Positions 1 through 11,900 are shown, numbered from the stretch's first letter. The stretch: DNA of 64,000 bases from Branchinecta lynchi (GCA_023053575.1 JAKZAP010000001.1:19052533-19116532), one strand, 5' to 3'. Numbers and translations: made by a program. Notes: a model not told the origin generated them from the sequence alone.

Positions 1-345
1 GAAAGGTTCGCTACACAACTTCAGATAGTCCTCTCTGACATAGGCTATACAACTCCACTTCACTTCGCAAACCGTAGGCTCTGGCTCGATGACAAGCAAA
101 AACCATCCTTATTGGCCCCAGGCAAGAGTTCTACGGAGCTTTCCAAAATGTAATGTCATATTCGTCAATCCGGCCTAAGGTCCACACTTTCCGTAAAAAC
201 CGCACAGGTTAGACCCTTCTCAGTTACCAGGAATAAAATGAAATCGGAGTCATAGGAAAAAAAAAAAAAAAAAAAAAAAAAACGAGGACAAAACCAAAGT
301 GTTGCTCTCGCAACACAAATACGGCACGAAACAGCGGTGCGCCGA
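1..345 (+). repeat. Dispersed repeat, uninterrupted copy
   Basis: This stretch is closely similar to 23062-23344 followed by 29006-29075, that is, the DNA on either side of the composite retroelement. Shared blocks include the cacttcgcaaaccgtaggct-like block, the ggccccaggcaagagttcta block and the aacgaggacaaaacc block. Here the two halves are joined by a run of about 27 A, so this copy shows what the other looked like before the retroelement inserted. No coding content is supported. Confidence 0.75.
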
Positions 346-1268
346 TCTCGGTCCGTAACTTTCTTAGTACCTTTTCGTACTTTAATTATATTTAAGGTAC
401 ACCCCCTCCCAAAGACCCCCCTCCAACTTCCCGCACCGAGGTTGGATTAGGCCCGGACTTCAATATCACAGATCTGGGACCCGTGTTCTTTTCGCCGTAT
501 ACCACTCCCTGTATTCCTTTGCCATGCATGTGTACAAATTTGTTCAAGATTCCAAATATGGAATCAGTATTTCCCCTTCCTCCCCCACACGAGTGACTGA
601 ATACAATCTTAAAACATGGTGTCGCTCAGCATACAGTCGTGTCCTTTATGACCCTTGGCATCATCTTACCACTCATGTTCTCTATATGGCACTTGAACCG
701 AACACTTCATATACTGTAACAATGCTGGTGATTTGTGGTGGAAACCGCCACCGACGACAACAATATTCTGTTCCACCTCCGAATTTCGATTCGAGGACTA
801 CTCCTAGCTTCGAAAAAAATCCCGTACAGTGCAAGTTTTGACGCACTCTAAATCCCAGCTTGCTATTCTGGTAAGTGTTATCAAATACTGATCAGGTCAC
901 GGCACAGAAACGGTAGAATTATTTGATCTACGACGCACATCCATCTGCCGGATTATTTAAACCAAGATCTTTCCAAAACTGATTGGGCTAAAACATATGG
1001 CATTTGCCCTGAGTTTATATATATTAGCACGATCACCACTCTGGCCTTGAAAAACATACAGTGCTCTTTAGTGCAAAAGCGGGAGGGGGGGGGGGGGGGG
1101 GGGTTGTAAATTGATGTAGGGACTAAGCTCTTCTGTGCAGTCTATATGCTTTGAAAGAATGATTTCCTTAACAACCAGCCAGCAAATACGAAACTGTGTA
1201 AGATCCCTAATAGTCGACTGAACCTAAGTCAAACTGAAATGAGGTCCAAAGTACGTTCTCAAAGTCGA
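346..1268. other. Downstream flank of HSC70, no gene seen
   Basis: I see no supported gene here. A 105-codon open frame near 524-841 has no recognisable domain or splice context. A 19-base G tract lies at about 1085-1103. This is the 3' flank of the minus-strand HSC70 gene. Confidence 0.5.
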
Positions 1269-1274
1269 TTTATT
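1269..1274 (-). terminator. Polyadenylation signal of HSC70
   Basis: On the minus strand an AATAAA hexamer lies 54 bases past the HSC70 stop codon. Position and orientation fit the cleavage and polyadenylation signal of the gene. The 3' UTR would therefore be short, roughly 70-80 nt. Confidence 0.7.
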
Positions 1275-1327
1275 AAAATGACATCAGTGTACAAGTACGC
1301 GGAATGACTCGGTCGAGAGAACTGGGA

Positions 1328-1726
1328 TTAATCGACTTCTTCGATGGTAGGTCCGGCACCTGAACCTGCACCGGGGGCAGCACCTCCTGGTGCAGCACCA
1401 GCGCCGGGAGCACCGGGGAATCCACCAGGCATACCACCAGCCTGTCCGTACAGCTTGGTGATGATTGGGTTGCAGACTTTTTCGATCTCCTTCTGCTTGT
1501 GCTCGTACTCTTCCTTCTCTCCAAGCTGGTTGGCATCGAGCCACTTAATGATGTCATTGCACTTGTCAAGGATGACGGTCTTGTCGGATTCGGGAAGCTT
1601 GTCCTTGAACTTCTCGTCTTCCATGGTGGACTTCATGTTGAAGCAGTATGATTCCAAGGAGTTCTTGGCAGCGATGACCTCACGTTGCTTCTCGTCTTCG
1701 TTGCGGTACTTCTCAGCATCAGAAAC
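1328..1726 (-). CDS. HSC70 terminal exon (residues 519-650 and stop)
   Basis: Begins [14 protein letters not shown] (helical lid), runs through the Gly/Pro/Ala-rich tail and ends GPTIEEVD followed by TAA at 1330-1328. Acceptor is CATCTTCAG. The EEVD end is the docking site for TPR co-chaperones such as CHIP and HOP in the family. Confidence 0.95.
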   Translation of the reverse strand, partial: VSDAEKYRNEDEKQREVIAAKNSLESYCFNMKSTMEDEKFKDKLPESDKTVILDKCNDIIKWLDANQLGEKEEYEHKQKEIEKVCNPIITKLYGQAGGMPGGFPGAPGAGAAPGGAAPGAGSGAGPTIEEVD

Positions 1727-3614
1727 CTGAAGATGAAGTCTGGTTAGACCGTACCAAGGGAAGGGAAGAGCTTCATTCTGCCGAGCTTGAGATCAGACAT
1801 CGGTTATCACGCACGCGGATCACTACCCCCGAGGGGGTGTCTGGTGCGTCCCGCGAATGGATGGGACCGAAATTTCATCATGTCATAAGGAACTGGGCCA
1901 CGAGCTTACACAAACAACTGATTAAAATGAGGAAGCCGCTACAGCTAAGAAGACGGATGAATACAATCCAAACCAGCAACAAGACAACTTACATACTGGA
2001 CACTCTAGCCCAAAAAGAGCGCATGGTCAGTAGTAGCTTGTTAACGATCCAAACATACCCCTACTAGATCCCAGCTGTCCATCCAATATACTCTTTGGTT
2101 TTAATTCCTTCCTAAGCAGACCGCCTACATCATACATATCCCCCTAACTGACAAAAAGCAGCGATGGCCCGCAAGTACAATATCTAGGACGGTAAAAAAC
2201 TAATCTGGAAGCTTGAGGTTTTTGCATTTTTGCACTTCTCCAGATTAAACTTATTTTCTATTCGTCATAATAGTTGCTTTTTTGTTATCGTATCTGCAAA
2301 AACACCTTTTGACCGTGGTATCTGCAAAAATTGCAACTAATGACAATTATTCCCGTGGACCAAAATCCAGATTATCATTAGACAATAGTTGGACAGCAGG
2401 ACCAGCACCAAGTGCAAAATCTTATCATATTAAATATCCCATTTTACGGAAAGGCAACTCGGAGGTAAGGTCATCTTTTTATTTTTTTCTCTTCATCCTT
2501 GACCGTCAATTTCTCCCAGTATAATTCTCAGAAAAAATCACTCACCATACGCTCGATCTCTTCCTTGGAAAGACGGCCCTTGTCGTTGGTAATGGTGATC
2601 TTGTTTTCGCGACCAGTGGACTTGTCCACAGCGGACACGTTCAAGATACCGTTGGCATCGATATCGAAAGTGACCTCAATCTGAGGAACACCTCGTGGCG
2701 CAGGAGGGATTCCAGTGAGCTCAAATTTGCCTAAAAGGTTGTTGTCCTTGGTCATGGTTCTCTCGCCTTCGTAAACCTAGAAAATGGGTCAGGGTTAGAT
2801 GACTGGATAGTTATTAACACAGATGAGTCTGGTAAAGATCATAGTCAGACGTTGGGTTGTTACGCACGCGGATCATTACCGTGAGGCATCTGGTGCGTCC
2901 CGCGAATGGTATGGGCCCAAAATTCATCATTCTTTGTGTTTGGCGACGCTGGTTGTATTAGTCGATCCACAAAATTCTAAAATACTGTGTGCATCCGCGA
3001 AATTCGAGGCGGACCAAAGAATGTAAGTGTGGTGCGACGGGACCCAAAAGATTTGTTCAAGCTGACCACTAGTCGGTTTAGGACTGAAAAAATCGTAACC
3101 CGTTTGCTGCTACTTGATACAGCTTCTCTCGACAACTTCTTTACATGATGACATCATACATTTGTAATAATAAGAAGAGCATGTTCATGAAAAAATAGAA
3201 TTTGCTCTATTATTTAGACTCTAAAACGCAGTTAAAATCGACGAATGAGTATGCATGGCGTCAAACTCCGTGAGTACTCGGAATTTCCAAGGTCCGAGCT
3301 TACGTCATAGGTTGCAGCAACTGAGGCTTATCAACTATTCCATAAAAAAAAATTTTATAACATCTTATCTACTACTTTTAAGGCTTGAAAAATGTTGTAA
3401 GTCACGTACCTGAATCAGGACACCAGGTTGGTTGTCTGAGTAGGTAGTGAAGGTCTGGGTCTGCTTGGTGGGGATGGTAGTGTTTCGCTTGATCAAGACG
3501 GTCATGACACCGCCGGCAGTTTCAATACCCAAAGACAATGGGGTGACATCGAGGAGCAGGAGATCCTGGACAGCCTCGGACTTGTCACCGTGAAGAATGG
3601 CAGCTTGGACGGCA

Positions 3615-3646
<32 letters not shown>

Positions 3647-5331
3647 GGACTTGTTCAACTCCTTGCCGTTGAAGAAATCCTGAAGTAGCTTCTGGATCTT
3701 GGGGATACGGGTAGATCCACCGACTAGAACGATTTCATTGATGGTACCCTTGTCCATCTTGGCGTCACGGAGGGACTTTTCAACAGGCTCGAGGGTTCCA
3801 CGGAAGAGATCGGCACACAGCTCCTCGAAACGCGCACGAGTGACGGAGGTGTAGTAGTCGATTCCTTCGAAGAGGGAGTCGATTTCGATGGACGCTTGGG
3901 TGGAGGAAGAGAGAGTTCGCTTCGCTCGCTCGCAGGCAGTGCGGAGACGACGGAGGGCACGCTTGTTGCTAGAGATGTCCTTCTTGTACTTGCGCTTGAA
4001 CTCCTGGACGAAGTGGTTGACCATACGGTTGTCAAAATCTTCACCTCCCAAATGAGTGTCACCAGCGGTGGACTTGACTTCGAAGATACCATCTTCGATG
4101 GTGAGGATGGAGACATCGAAAGTTCCACCACCGAGATCGAAAATGAGGACGTTGCGTTCTCCGCCGACCTTTTTGTCGAGGCCGTAAGCGATAGCGGCGG
4201 CAGTGGGTTCGTTGATGATACGGAGAACGTTCAAACCAGCGATTGTGCCGGCATCTTTTGTGGCCTGGCGCTGAGAGTCATTGAAGTAGGCAGGGACGGT
4301 GACGACAGCGCTGATGACGGGCATGCCAAGGTAGGCCTCCGCAACTTCTTTCATCTTGAGGAGAACCATGGAGGAGATTTCCTCGGGAGAGAAGATTTTC
4401 TTTTCGCCCTTGTACTCGACCTCAATCATGGGCTTTGTGTCCCTGCTGACTACATCGAAGGGCCAGTGCTTCATGTCTGACTGGACAGTCGCGTCCTCAA
4501 AACGACGACCAATCAAACGTTTAGCATCTGAAAAATATGATCGAATAAGGATCCAGAGAGACAAAAAGCTAAGCACTGCAAAAAGGAAGCAACAGGTCAG
4601 ACGTTGGGTCATACACGCACAGATCAGCTGGGCGAACCCATCTGGCGTGTCCCGCGAATGTTGGGCCCAGATTTTCATCATTCACAACTGTAGGCTGTCG
4701 AGGGCGCTCCTCCATAATGACGACAGCTTAATAGGCTAATCTCATCCTCCTTTGTGAGCAACTAGTCTTATAATGACCATGAGAGAATAAATTACTCACA
4801 ACTGGGATATAGATGTCTTGTATTACTGAAAGAACCTGGAGCTAATGTACAAGAAAGAATTCTTGGATGAAAGTTTAAGTTTTACCGCCAGTCTGTATGC
4901 ATTGAAAATTATGCTACACTTAAGAGAAAAGGCCGTCTTTGTTCTATGCTAAGGTACTACTGCTGTTAGGAAATAATTCTTGGATGGAACAACCTTAGCT
5001 TGATCAAGACCAAGTTTTAGTATGACCACCAGTGGAAATGTAGTGCAAATTATGCCAAACTATAGGGGAAAGAAAGATTATGTCCCTGGTACTTTGTTCA
5101 ATGCTAGGATGTTGCTGGACACTTACCAAAGACTGTGTTATTTGGGTTCATTGCAACTTGATTCTTGGCAGCATCACCAATCAGACGTTCAGTGTCAGTA
5201 AAGGCTACATATGATGGAGTGGTTCGGTTTCCCTGATCGTTGGCAATGATTTCAACCTTGCCATGTTGGAAAACACCAACACAGGAGTAGGTGGTGCCCA
5301 AATCAATACCAATTGCTGGTGCCTTTGCCAT
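1328..5331 (-). CDS. HSPA8-like (HSC70): Cytosolic HSC70 / HSP70-family chaperone, complete spliced gene
   Basis: An ATP-dependent cytosolic and nuclear chaperone that binds exposed hydrophobic peptides under J-protein and nucleotide-exchange-factor control. Coding exons on the minus strand are 5331-5127, 4527-3410, 2776-2546 and 1726-1328. All introns are GT-AG and together they give 650 codons, close to the usual 640-655. The three family signatures are visible: IDLGTTYS at residues 9-16, [14 protein letters not shown] at about 200, and [14 protein letters not shown] at about 340. The interdomain linker [13 protein letters not shown], a Gly/Pro/Ala-rich [12 protein letters not shown] tail and the C-terminal EEVD (binding TPR co-chaperones) mark the cytosolic class. 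Multiple introns plus intronic U14 copies point to the constitutive rather than the stress-induced paralogue. Start chosen at ATG 5331, three bases after a 3' splice site and directly before the conserved [13 protein letters not shown]. No frameshift or missing key residue is seen. Confidence 0.97.
1793..1883 (-). ncRNA. SNORD14-like: U14 box C/D snoRNA, copy in HSC70 intron 4
   Basis: Minus strand: box C ATGATGA at 1881-1875, core CCATTCGCGGGACGCACCAG, box D CTGA at 1796-1793. Box D lies 66 nt from the 3' splice site at 1727. The central spacer differs (a C/G-rich hairpin-like stretch), which shows this copy has diverged while keeping the functional elements. Confidence 0.92.
2546..2776 (-). 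CDS. HSC70 coding exon 3 (residues 442-518)
   Basis: 77 codons beginning [16 protein letters not shown] and ending SKEEIERM. They cover the rest of the substrate-binding beta domain and the entry to the helical lid. Acceptor TTTTCTAG, donor GTGAGT. Both ends are phase 0. Confidence 0.95.
2845..2932 (-). ncRNA. SNORD14-like: U14 box C/D snoRNA, copy in HSC70 intron 3
   Basis: Minus strand: box C ATGATGA at 2930-2924, core ACCATTCGCGGGACGCACCA, box D CTGA at 2848-2845. Box D lies 68 nt from the 3' splice site at 2777. It differs from the intron 2 copy mainly in the middle and 3' part, while the ATTCGCGGGAC core and both boxes are intact. Confidence 0.92.
3410..4527 (-). CDS. HSC70 coding exon 2 (residues 69-441)
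   Basis: The largest exon, 1118 bp. It carries most of the ATPase domain, both downstream HSP70 signatures, the interdomain linker and the beginning of the peptide-binding beta sandwich. The acceptor is ...TTTTTCAG and the donor follows ...GTCCTGATTCAG as GTACGT. The reading frame is phase 0 at its 3' end. Confidence 0.95.
4597..4684 (-). ncRNA. SNORD14-like: U14 box C/D snoRNA, copy in HSC70 intron 2
   Basis: Read on the minus strand it begins with box C ATGATGA (4681-4675), continues with CCCAACATTCGCGGGACACG and ends at box D CTGA (4600-4597). The CAACATTCGC core is the conserved U14 element that pairs with 18S rRNA. Vertebrate HSC70 introns are known U14 hosts. Box D lies 69 nt upstream of the 3' splice site at 4528, the spacing typical for intron-processed box C/D RNAs. 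Short ACAG/CTGT complementarity just outside the boxes could form the terminal stem. U14 acts in pre-18S processing and one 2'-O-methylation. Confidence 0.92.
5127..5331 (-). CDS. HSC70 coding exon 1 (residues 1-69)
   Basis: Encodes the start of the ATPase domain, including the phosphate-binding IDLGTTYS loop. It ends at a GTAAGT donor after the first base of a split Gly/Asp codon (TTT G|AT). Joining to 4527 restores the conserved [14 protein letters not shown] segment, which confirms the junction. Confidence 0.95.
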
Positions 5332-5334
5332 TAT

Positions 5335-5395
5335 CTGCAATACAAAAGACAAATAAGGAATGAGGTAATAAAACATACTGAGACCAGAAACTTAC
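5335..5395 (-). other. HSC70 intron 1 (61 nt), separating the UTR exon from the coding exon
   Basis: On the minus strand the intron begins GTAAGT at 5395 and ends with a pyrimidine-rich TTTTGTATTGCAG at 5335. At 61 nt it is too short to hold a snoRNA, unlike the three larger introns. Exon 1 upstream (about 5515-5396) is non-coding, and exon 2 begins only three bases before the ATG. Confidence 0.75.
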
Positions 5396-5545
5396 AATTG
5401 TCCAGTCTGAGTGACAACAGACTTCTTCATTCCTTTCCCTGTATCTGTACAGCATTTAACCTTCTTTCTCCCTGTCCGATACCCATAGCTGGATCCACAT
5501 TGCAAGTTGTTTGGAATGAAAATTCTAGCAATAGGTCTTAGGCAA

Positions 5546-5553
5546 TATTTATA
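5546..5553 (-). promoter_or_regulatory. TATA box of HSC70
   Basis: On the minus strand TATAAATA lies about 150 bases upstream of the donor that ends the first, non-coding exon. Initiation about 30 bases downstream (near 5515-5520) would give a 5' UTR exon of about 120 nt. A GAATTTTC block (two facing heat-shock-element pentamers) sits near 5513-5525. It lies downstream of the TATA box, so a heat-shock role is uncertain. Confidence 0.55.
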
Positions 5554-5559
5554 TCTTAA

Positions 5560-6743
5560 TATATGTTAACATTGGCGCTAGTAAGGAGCATTAGAGCATT
5601 TATTTTGGATCAGAATTAAAAGTAGAGTTTAACACCAGATGAAACTGTGAACCTGGTACCACGCAACAAAAATAATGGCATGACTAATGAATTACCTGAT
5701 ACCAAGAGAAAAGGCACTGAATTACTGATACCCTAAACTTCAGTTGATAGCTCCCCTTATCTCAAACTGATTTTCTGACATATTATGCCAAACAAAGGTT
5801 GTATACGTAGTTTATCATAATTCCTTCACAGTGGTGTCAGTCAAGGTTCGGGTATTTTCAGGCAGGGACGGGATAACCAGCCTTTGACACGGTCTATCTC
5901 AAAATCAGCACACAGGAGGATCAGCCAACCTCGAACAAGATTTCAAATTATTAGAGAAGCCTTTTCTTCAAATAATCTACCTGGTTTAAAAAGAAACCAA
6001 CAAATATGACAAACAAACTAAATTGAAGCTAATTGAATAGTTTACAACTTAGATACAAAAATATTGCTTCAATATTTCTTGTTAAACATATTTTTCGTTT
6101 CAAACAAGGCCACTTCATCCAACCTTACCTTGATTAACTACAAAATGATAAAAAAGGTAAGTTAGCAAAGCCAATACCTAGAAAATCCCTTTTCAAGGCA
6201 GATTCAAAACAAAGATGACTGTCAAAATACATTTCATCAACATTTTCGCACCAACATTTGAACCCTCCTGTAATGTATATGGGACTAGCCTGAACAAAAT
6301 GGGACTCACAGCCTAACTTGAAAATAGTAAGATAGTTTGTGGACTGCCAGGAGTTCAGGCTTGCATGGATATTTCCTTTTAACAATTAAATGGATAACTT
6401 TCAGTTGCATGATTCCATGATTCCCTCAACTTTGGTATTACATCTTTATTTAAAAAATTGGACCCCCATTTCATGGTGCCACAAATTGAGGTCAGTGGCT
6501 TAATCCTAGACCTCTACTACTTCTGTGGGTCCTAGCCTAGAGTTAACAGGAAGAAGGCATAATTTAGAACACACAGTTAAAAAAAACTGTGGGAAATCAA
6601 TAACCAGAGCCATAGAGCATTCCACCCTACTTACCGTCATTACTATGCATGACACAAATCATGGCTTTTGCCATTAAGGCTTGAATGATTTTTCTATTTT
6701 CCAGCAGAATATCACGTAACAGCCAACCCTGACCAACCCCGTT
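5560..6743. other. HSC70 upstream flank, no gene seen
   Basis: AT-rich sequence without a supported gene or clear repeat structure. Short open frames such as the minus one at 6134-6385 show no domain. Confidence 0.4.
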
Positions 6744-7654
6744 AAGCATTGTCCAAATAGTTAATAGGTCTGTAAGGTGTACTACAGCATATAAGGCTTA
6801 TTACAGATGCCTCTTTTCCTCAGGAACCACTGTAATAAGGCGAATATGGAAAATGGAGCTCGGCTCTATTCTCCCTTAGGGTCTGAGCGGCAGTAAGCAG
6901 ACGGTAGATAAACCAGGCACTACATTAATCAGTTCCTGCTAGCACCCGGCCAAGAGCTAAACTCGGGCACTTGGTTTAAGCTACATGATTTGTTTTCCTA
7001 GTGAAGTAATTTTAAATATTGTGCCTTGTATATTCTTTCCTTCTGCTGAAGCTCAACATCTGTCCACTATTGCCGTCTAATATCAGCAGCAGTATAGTTT
7101 TGGGCAGAACATGTGAAAATCAAGTTGAGCATTCTTGTTTGGCAACAGCAGTGTTAAGAAACAGCAAAAAGAAGCTTGATTTAGAAAAAAAATTCAAGAC
7201 ATAAATGAGATCTGCAAATCGAGTTGTTTTTTAGGTGATTCAAAGCTAAGTGAGGAGTTAACTGCACGACTACCACTGCTCTTACCCTATGCAGAGCTGA
7301 TGAGATTGCTTGGTTAATTCCGCCAAGGAGCAGTGCTGTCAGTGTTGCCACGGGGAGCACAAAAGTTCTACTTTGTTGGAAGCTAAAGAAACAACTTTTC
7401 TTCAAAAGAACACACTTTAACGACTGCTTTCTGCTATTTCAAGGACCAATGCTGTCAATACATAAATTTAACAGCTTGAACACTTTTCTTAAATTCAGAA
7501 ACACAAAAATTTTTACTGATCTTTGGATTCAAAACTATAACATCGAAAGCTGCATTCCTAAGAACCTCAAGGGTTTCTATTTGAATAGTCTTGTGTCGTG
7601 AGACGTTAATTTCGCACGTGGCACTATTCAGCTTTTAACACTTGTTTGATGCTT
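6744..7654 (+). mobile_element. Non-autonomous inverted-repeat element, copy a (interrupted)
   Basis: Starts AAGCATTGTCCAAATAG and ends with a degenerate inverted counterpart (CTTGTTTGATGCTT). Internal blocks match the copies at 39017-39524, 52320-52844 and 52845-53390, for example TTGCCACGGGGAGCACAAAA and TGTTGGAAGCTAAAGAAACA. This copy is longer because unrelated sequence sits at about 6890-7230. No transposase is encoded. Confidence 0.7.
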
Positions 7655-8300
7655 TACAGATGCAAAGTTACCATGGTTACTACACTCCTGAGTATGGTAA
7701 GTAAATAGTTACTATTTCGATAAGGTTAGAATGGTCAACATAACTTTTAACGAGGTTGGAACAAAATAGTAACTAATAGTTACTATCTTCAGAAGGGTAG
7801 AAACACGCTCATGGTAATCTAACTAATATGAGGCTCTCCATGTGTTGATGATAAACCTGAATAGTTGGTTCTGAGTTTAACTGCAGCCTAGCTAAATACG
7901 AACTACCTGTATCACTGAGAATTTGAAGGATAGGTCCCCAAAAAGCAAATCAACGGAGAACCAATGCCACTTACGATTGAAGTCGATAAAACAAGTTAAA
8001 ATGCAGTTCAATATCACAGTCTTTTCTGTCCAACGGTTTTCTTTGTAATGCTGACGAAAACGTTTTGCCGCTCCTTTTTGTAGTACAGCGTGGTCAGCGT
8101 TTCCACTTTGATGGATTTCTTGGGTCTTGACGGATGAGAATTTGTTTTGACGGATTTCCGGAGTTTTGACGGATTTCTGAAGATCTTGCAAAAATCGGTA
8201 TTTCTCAGTATTTCTACTTGATGTGTCTGAATTTTCTTTACCATTGGTGAAAGATTTCATGAGCATTTTAGCATCAAATAGTACTCCTAAAAGACGCTCA
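7655..8300. other. Intergenic, no gene; short tandem motif
   Basis: Contains a few loose copies of a TTTGACGGATTTC-like motif near 8105-8180, also seen at 9625-9685. I see no gene. Confidence 0.4.
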
Positions 8301-8304
8301 CAAA

Positions 8305-8965
8305 TGTTTCCAAAAATTTCGCCTGCGGTGCCTTTTATTTATTCTACCCTTAGTGGAAAGGAGCTTTTAGGCTTGGACTTTGTTTTGACTTATTCGGTGT
8401 AATAACTGGGATTCGGTCATTTATTCGGTAGAATTGCCAGGATTCAGTAGTTACCACGAACCTCGATACCGGGATAGGTCGAGTGAAGCACTGGTTGCAG
8501 AGAAAAGGACTGATCTATGATTTCACTTACTTACTTTTCTTCTGGGCTCCAAAAAGGCGCTCTGATAAACAATGTTTCGAAAATTCCGCCTGCGGCGCTT
8601 TTGTGATATTCTCTATTTTATGGAAGGGCGCGTCATTTCACTTGGCTTTAAGCCAGTTTTAGGATTGGAATTTGAGAAACATTAAAAGCTAGAACCTGCA
8701 TGGAAATAGTTTAATTTGGCATGGAAAAAATAACAAGAAATCTCGCCTGCGACGCTAACTGTACTTTAATCATGGGTAGTGCTGAATAGCCTACAGTAGC
8801 TGATGCTGCCGGGACGTCGTTCTATCCAGTTTCTGGAAATTCTTAGGATCTTGGTGATCCCGAGGGTGATCCACGGTAAAAGATAGGACTTGTATGAGAG
8901 GCAGTTAAATTGTAACCAAAAGAAACAAAATTGGATTTAGAAAAATTTCGCCTGCGGGGCTCGAT
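8305..8965 (+). repeat. Diverged tandem repeat with AAATTTCGCCTGCGGCGCT signature
   Basis: The motif AAAATTTCGCCTGCGG(C/T)GC(T/C), or close variants, occurs at about 8316, 8580, 8736 and 8940. Units of roughly 160-260 bases share further blocks (for example a GGCGCGTCATTTCACTTGGC-like segment). Related single copies lie near 42486 and 53886. Function unknown. Confidence 0.55.
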
Positions 8966-11900
8966 TTAATTTTTCTTGGTATATCGTGTCCGGCAATATA
9001 TTGTCCAATCGGTCCAAGCAGTTCATGCTGCCCTTAATCGTTACTCTTTGTATGTACACATTTCTGTTAAGTAATTTTAATAATTTAAAGCTCGAATTAT
9101 AAAGTTTCTGGGATTCGGTAAATTTTTTAAAAGACCCGGTAGAAACTTTGGCTCTGCACCCCCCCCCCCCACCCCACACACACACGAAAATGAACATGGA
9201 CGCCTCTGGTTGCAAGACCTATTATTGCGAAAGACATTTTACCTAATCTTAAAAGAGTCATAAGAACCGGTTGTAATATTTTTTTTGGAAATGTATTGCA
9301 AAAAAAAATCAATCTAGGTTCTGCGTTTCTTGTCTATTGTTTCCAACCAGTAAATTCTTGCAATTTCTCCGGCTTTAGTTTTGATGGGTTGACAACTTCA
9401 GCGTTTTGTCGTTAGTGACGAAGCGCTAACGAACAAAGGTTGCTTCACCACTTCGCACGTTGCCCAGGCAACGTAGATCTAGTTTTGTTTCCTCAACTCT
9501 TTCCTGATAGCAAGAACTTCACTATGGTATTTATTCCATGCTAAGTGTAACCCTACCTACAGGGCACACTATTCTGCATAAAACAACTTCCATATATTAC
9601 TGCTTAAGAATTTTTTTTACGGTTTTGAACGGTTTTTTTGACGGATAATTTGACGGATTTCTCGTTTGCAATATCGGATTTTTACGGATTTTTGGACTGC
9701 AGGAACGGAAAACCTGCGATTACGTAGTGGCAACACTGGGCGTGGCAGCGTAGACTAGCGATCGATAATGGGAGCAAAGGCGATTTCGAGAACATTCATG
9801 ACCAGTCGTATGCCATCTAGAGGACTTTCTTAGATACTACTGTAAGACATGCAACAGAGGACGCGGTAGAGGCTAAATTTGTTCAGTCTTTTTAAATGGG
9901 ACTGATTGCGAGTACTGTAGAAAAGAGGTTTATAGCTGAAGGCGCTGAAGCCTTACCAGTCACTATTTCTTCCGTGTCTTTATTCCGCTCGTGTATTTCC
10001 GGTCGGTAAATTGCAATGTTCAGGTAATTTGCTTCCTACCCAGAATCAGTCATTCCTGTTACCGTGCACGTTTTTGAGTGAAATGTTTTGTCCTGGTTAG
10101 GAAGCATTTAATTTTAGTTTTACGGTTTTTGGGGCATTGAAAACGAAAAGAAAAAAGTGCAAAATAAAATCAGACAGTTCGTATAGCCAATTTTAGAACA
10201 CATGTCAGCACAGACTTCCCCCAACAAAAATTAGTGAGGTAAGCAGTAACGGATAGTTTCTGATCAGCTACTTATCGTGCAGCGTAAATAATGCAAAAAA
10301 TCACCGCCTTAATCAGAGATAATTGTTCCCGCCAAACATTCCCAGTAAAGTGATCAGACCGGCCGGCAAGCCTTCTAAGTGGATTAACGGTAATACTTTG
10401 TGTGTGTGAATCAGCGAGACAGCGACTTTCATTTAAGAGAAGCTAATGGCCAAGTTGAAATCCGCTGAAAGATATAAAATGTGTGCTTTAAAAGAATCTA
10501 GTATAAGTTTTCAGTGCAAAAGCCGAACAAGTTTAGTTTGCAGTCGTAACCTAATGCAATCCACCTGTATGGATAGGCATAAGAGGGAGGCTTAAGAAAA
10601 AGGCCTAGAAGCCAGTTAGCATTCCAGCACATCACTGGGCAGTCAGAGCCTCACAGGCCCTTGTCCCAATGATTTTTTTTTGACTGTGTAGTTGTTCGAA
10701 ACAGTTGCACGTATTGATATGTAGTAGTATGGAATACTTTCATTTAACATGCCTCAGACTGGGTTAATCTTATGCCCTGGCCCGACTATAGTCACACCTA
10801 GTAATAACGCCGGTAATAAGGCCGTCTTACTGTCGAAATTGGGAAGAAAAGACGCTGAAAACGTAAGATTGTTGAGATGGAAAAATCCATCTCCGCCATT
10901 TTGAAACGTATCTTTTGAGTGTTCGGACCAATCAAAGACCAGAGTCGCTGATTTTATCCAGTTTTGTTTACGTTTGAGTGATGATGGTGGTAATATATCT
11001 TGAATTTCTTCGTTCCAGGTTCGTTCCCCCCCCCCCACTCCCGATACGAAAAGAAGCGACGATATACCACCTGATGATTAAAATCGTTCTATCGCACGAC
11101 GTTCAACAGTGATAAGAGGAGAAGAAGAACAGAAAGGTGGAAAGGAATTGGCACCAAGCCAGACCCAAAGCCAATTTTGAAGTTTGAAGAAGAAGAAGAC
11201 CAGGATGAAACGTAAGAGTGGGTAATTAACCAAATTAACGAACCAAATTACGTACAGGTGTGACTGAATGTGGCCCGGGCATTAGGTAGTAATATCCGGT
11301 AGCATCCAGTACCATACAGTGGCAAAGTTACTAGCTGTATGGTTTTTTGAACTATTCTCTAAACTTCGGACAGCCTTGGCCCAGCAGAGGTGTGCTTTTT
11401 AGTATCTTAGTTAACTCTGAACAGTGCCATTCTCATCCAATTGCTCTGACAAAAGTCAACTTTCAGCAAGCCAAATTATCTGATTAAGTGTCCCTGAAAC
11501 CGAAACTTTTTGCTTTTCGGATAAATTCGAAAATTCCACCAAGTGTAAGAAAAAATACATAATTGAACTGAATTCCTCGCAAGACTTATAATTCAGAAGG
11601 AGCCATATGCTTACTAACAATACAAATAAACAACGGAAGGTTCAAGGTTTTAATTTACACTTCTGTACCTAATAACAGTATAGAAAGGGTAAAATCGGAG
11701 ACACAAGGTCGATTGGCATAATGACAAACCACATAAATTAGCCATATCACTCTTTTAATACATTTTAACCCAAACAGGCAAAGACAAGCGAAGCCACGAG
11801 TTACATAATGCCACTATTATTCACTAGTATTGCTTAGCCGCGATTGAATGCGATAGCATCGAGTGGGCTACTAGCAAAGTTTGGAACAAAGCGTGTCGTA

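Noticed and set aside
524..841. 105-codon plus-strand open frame downstream of HSC70
   Set aside because: No domain, no splice or promoter context, and it lies in repeat-bearing DNA.
3896..4480. 194-codon plus-strand frame inside HSC70 exon 2
   Set aside because: Antisense shadow of the conserved chaperone coding sequence.
5513..5525. Possible heat-shock element in the HSC70 promoter
   Set aside because: Only two good pentamers, and it sits downstream of the TATA box at the likely start site, so it is not a convincing HSF site.
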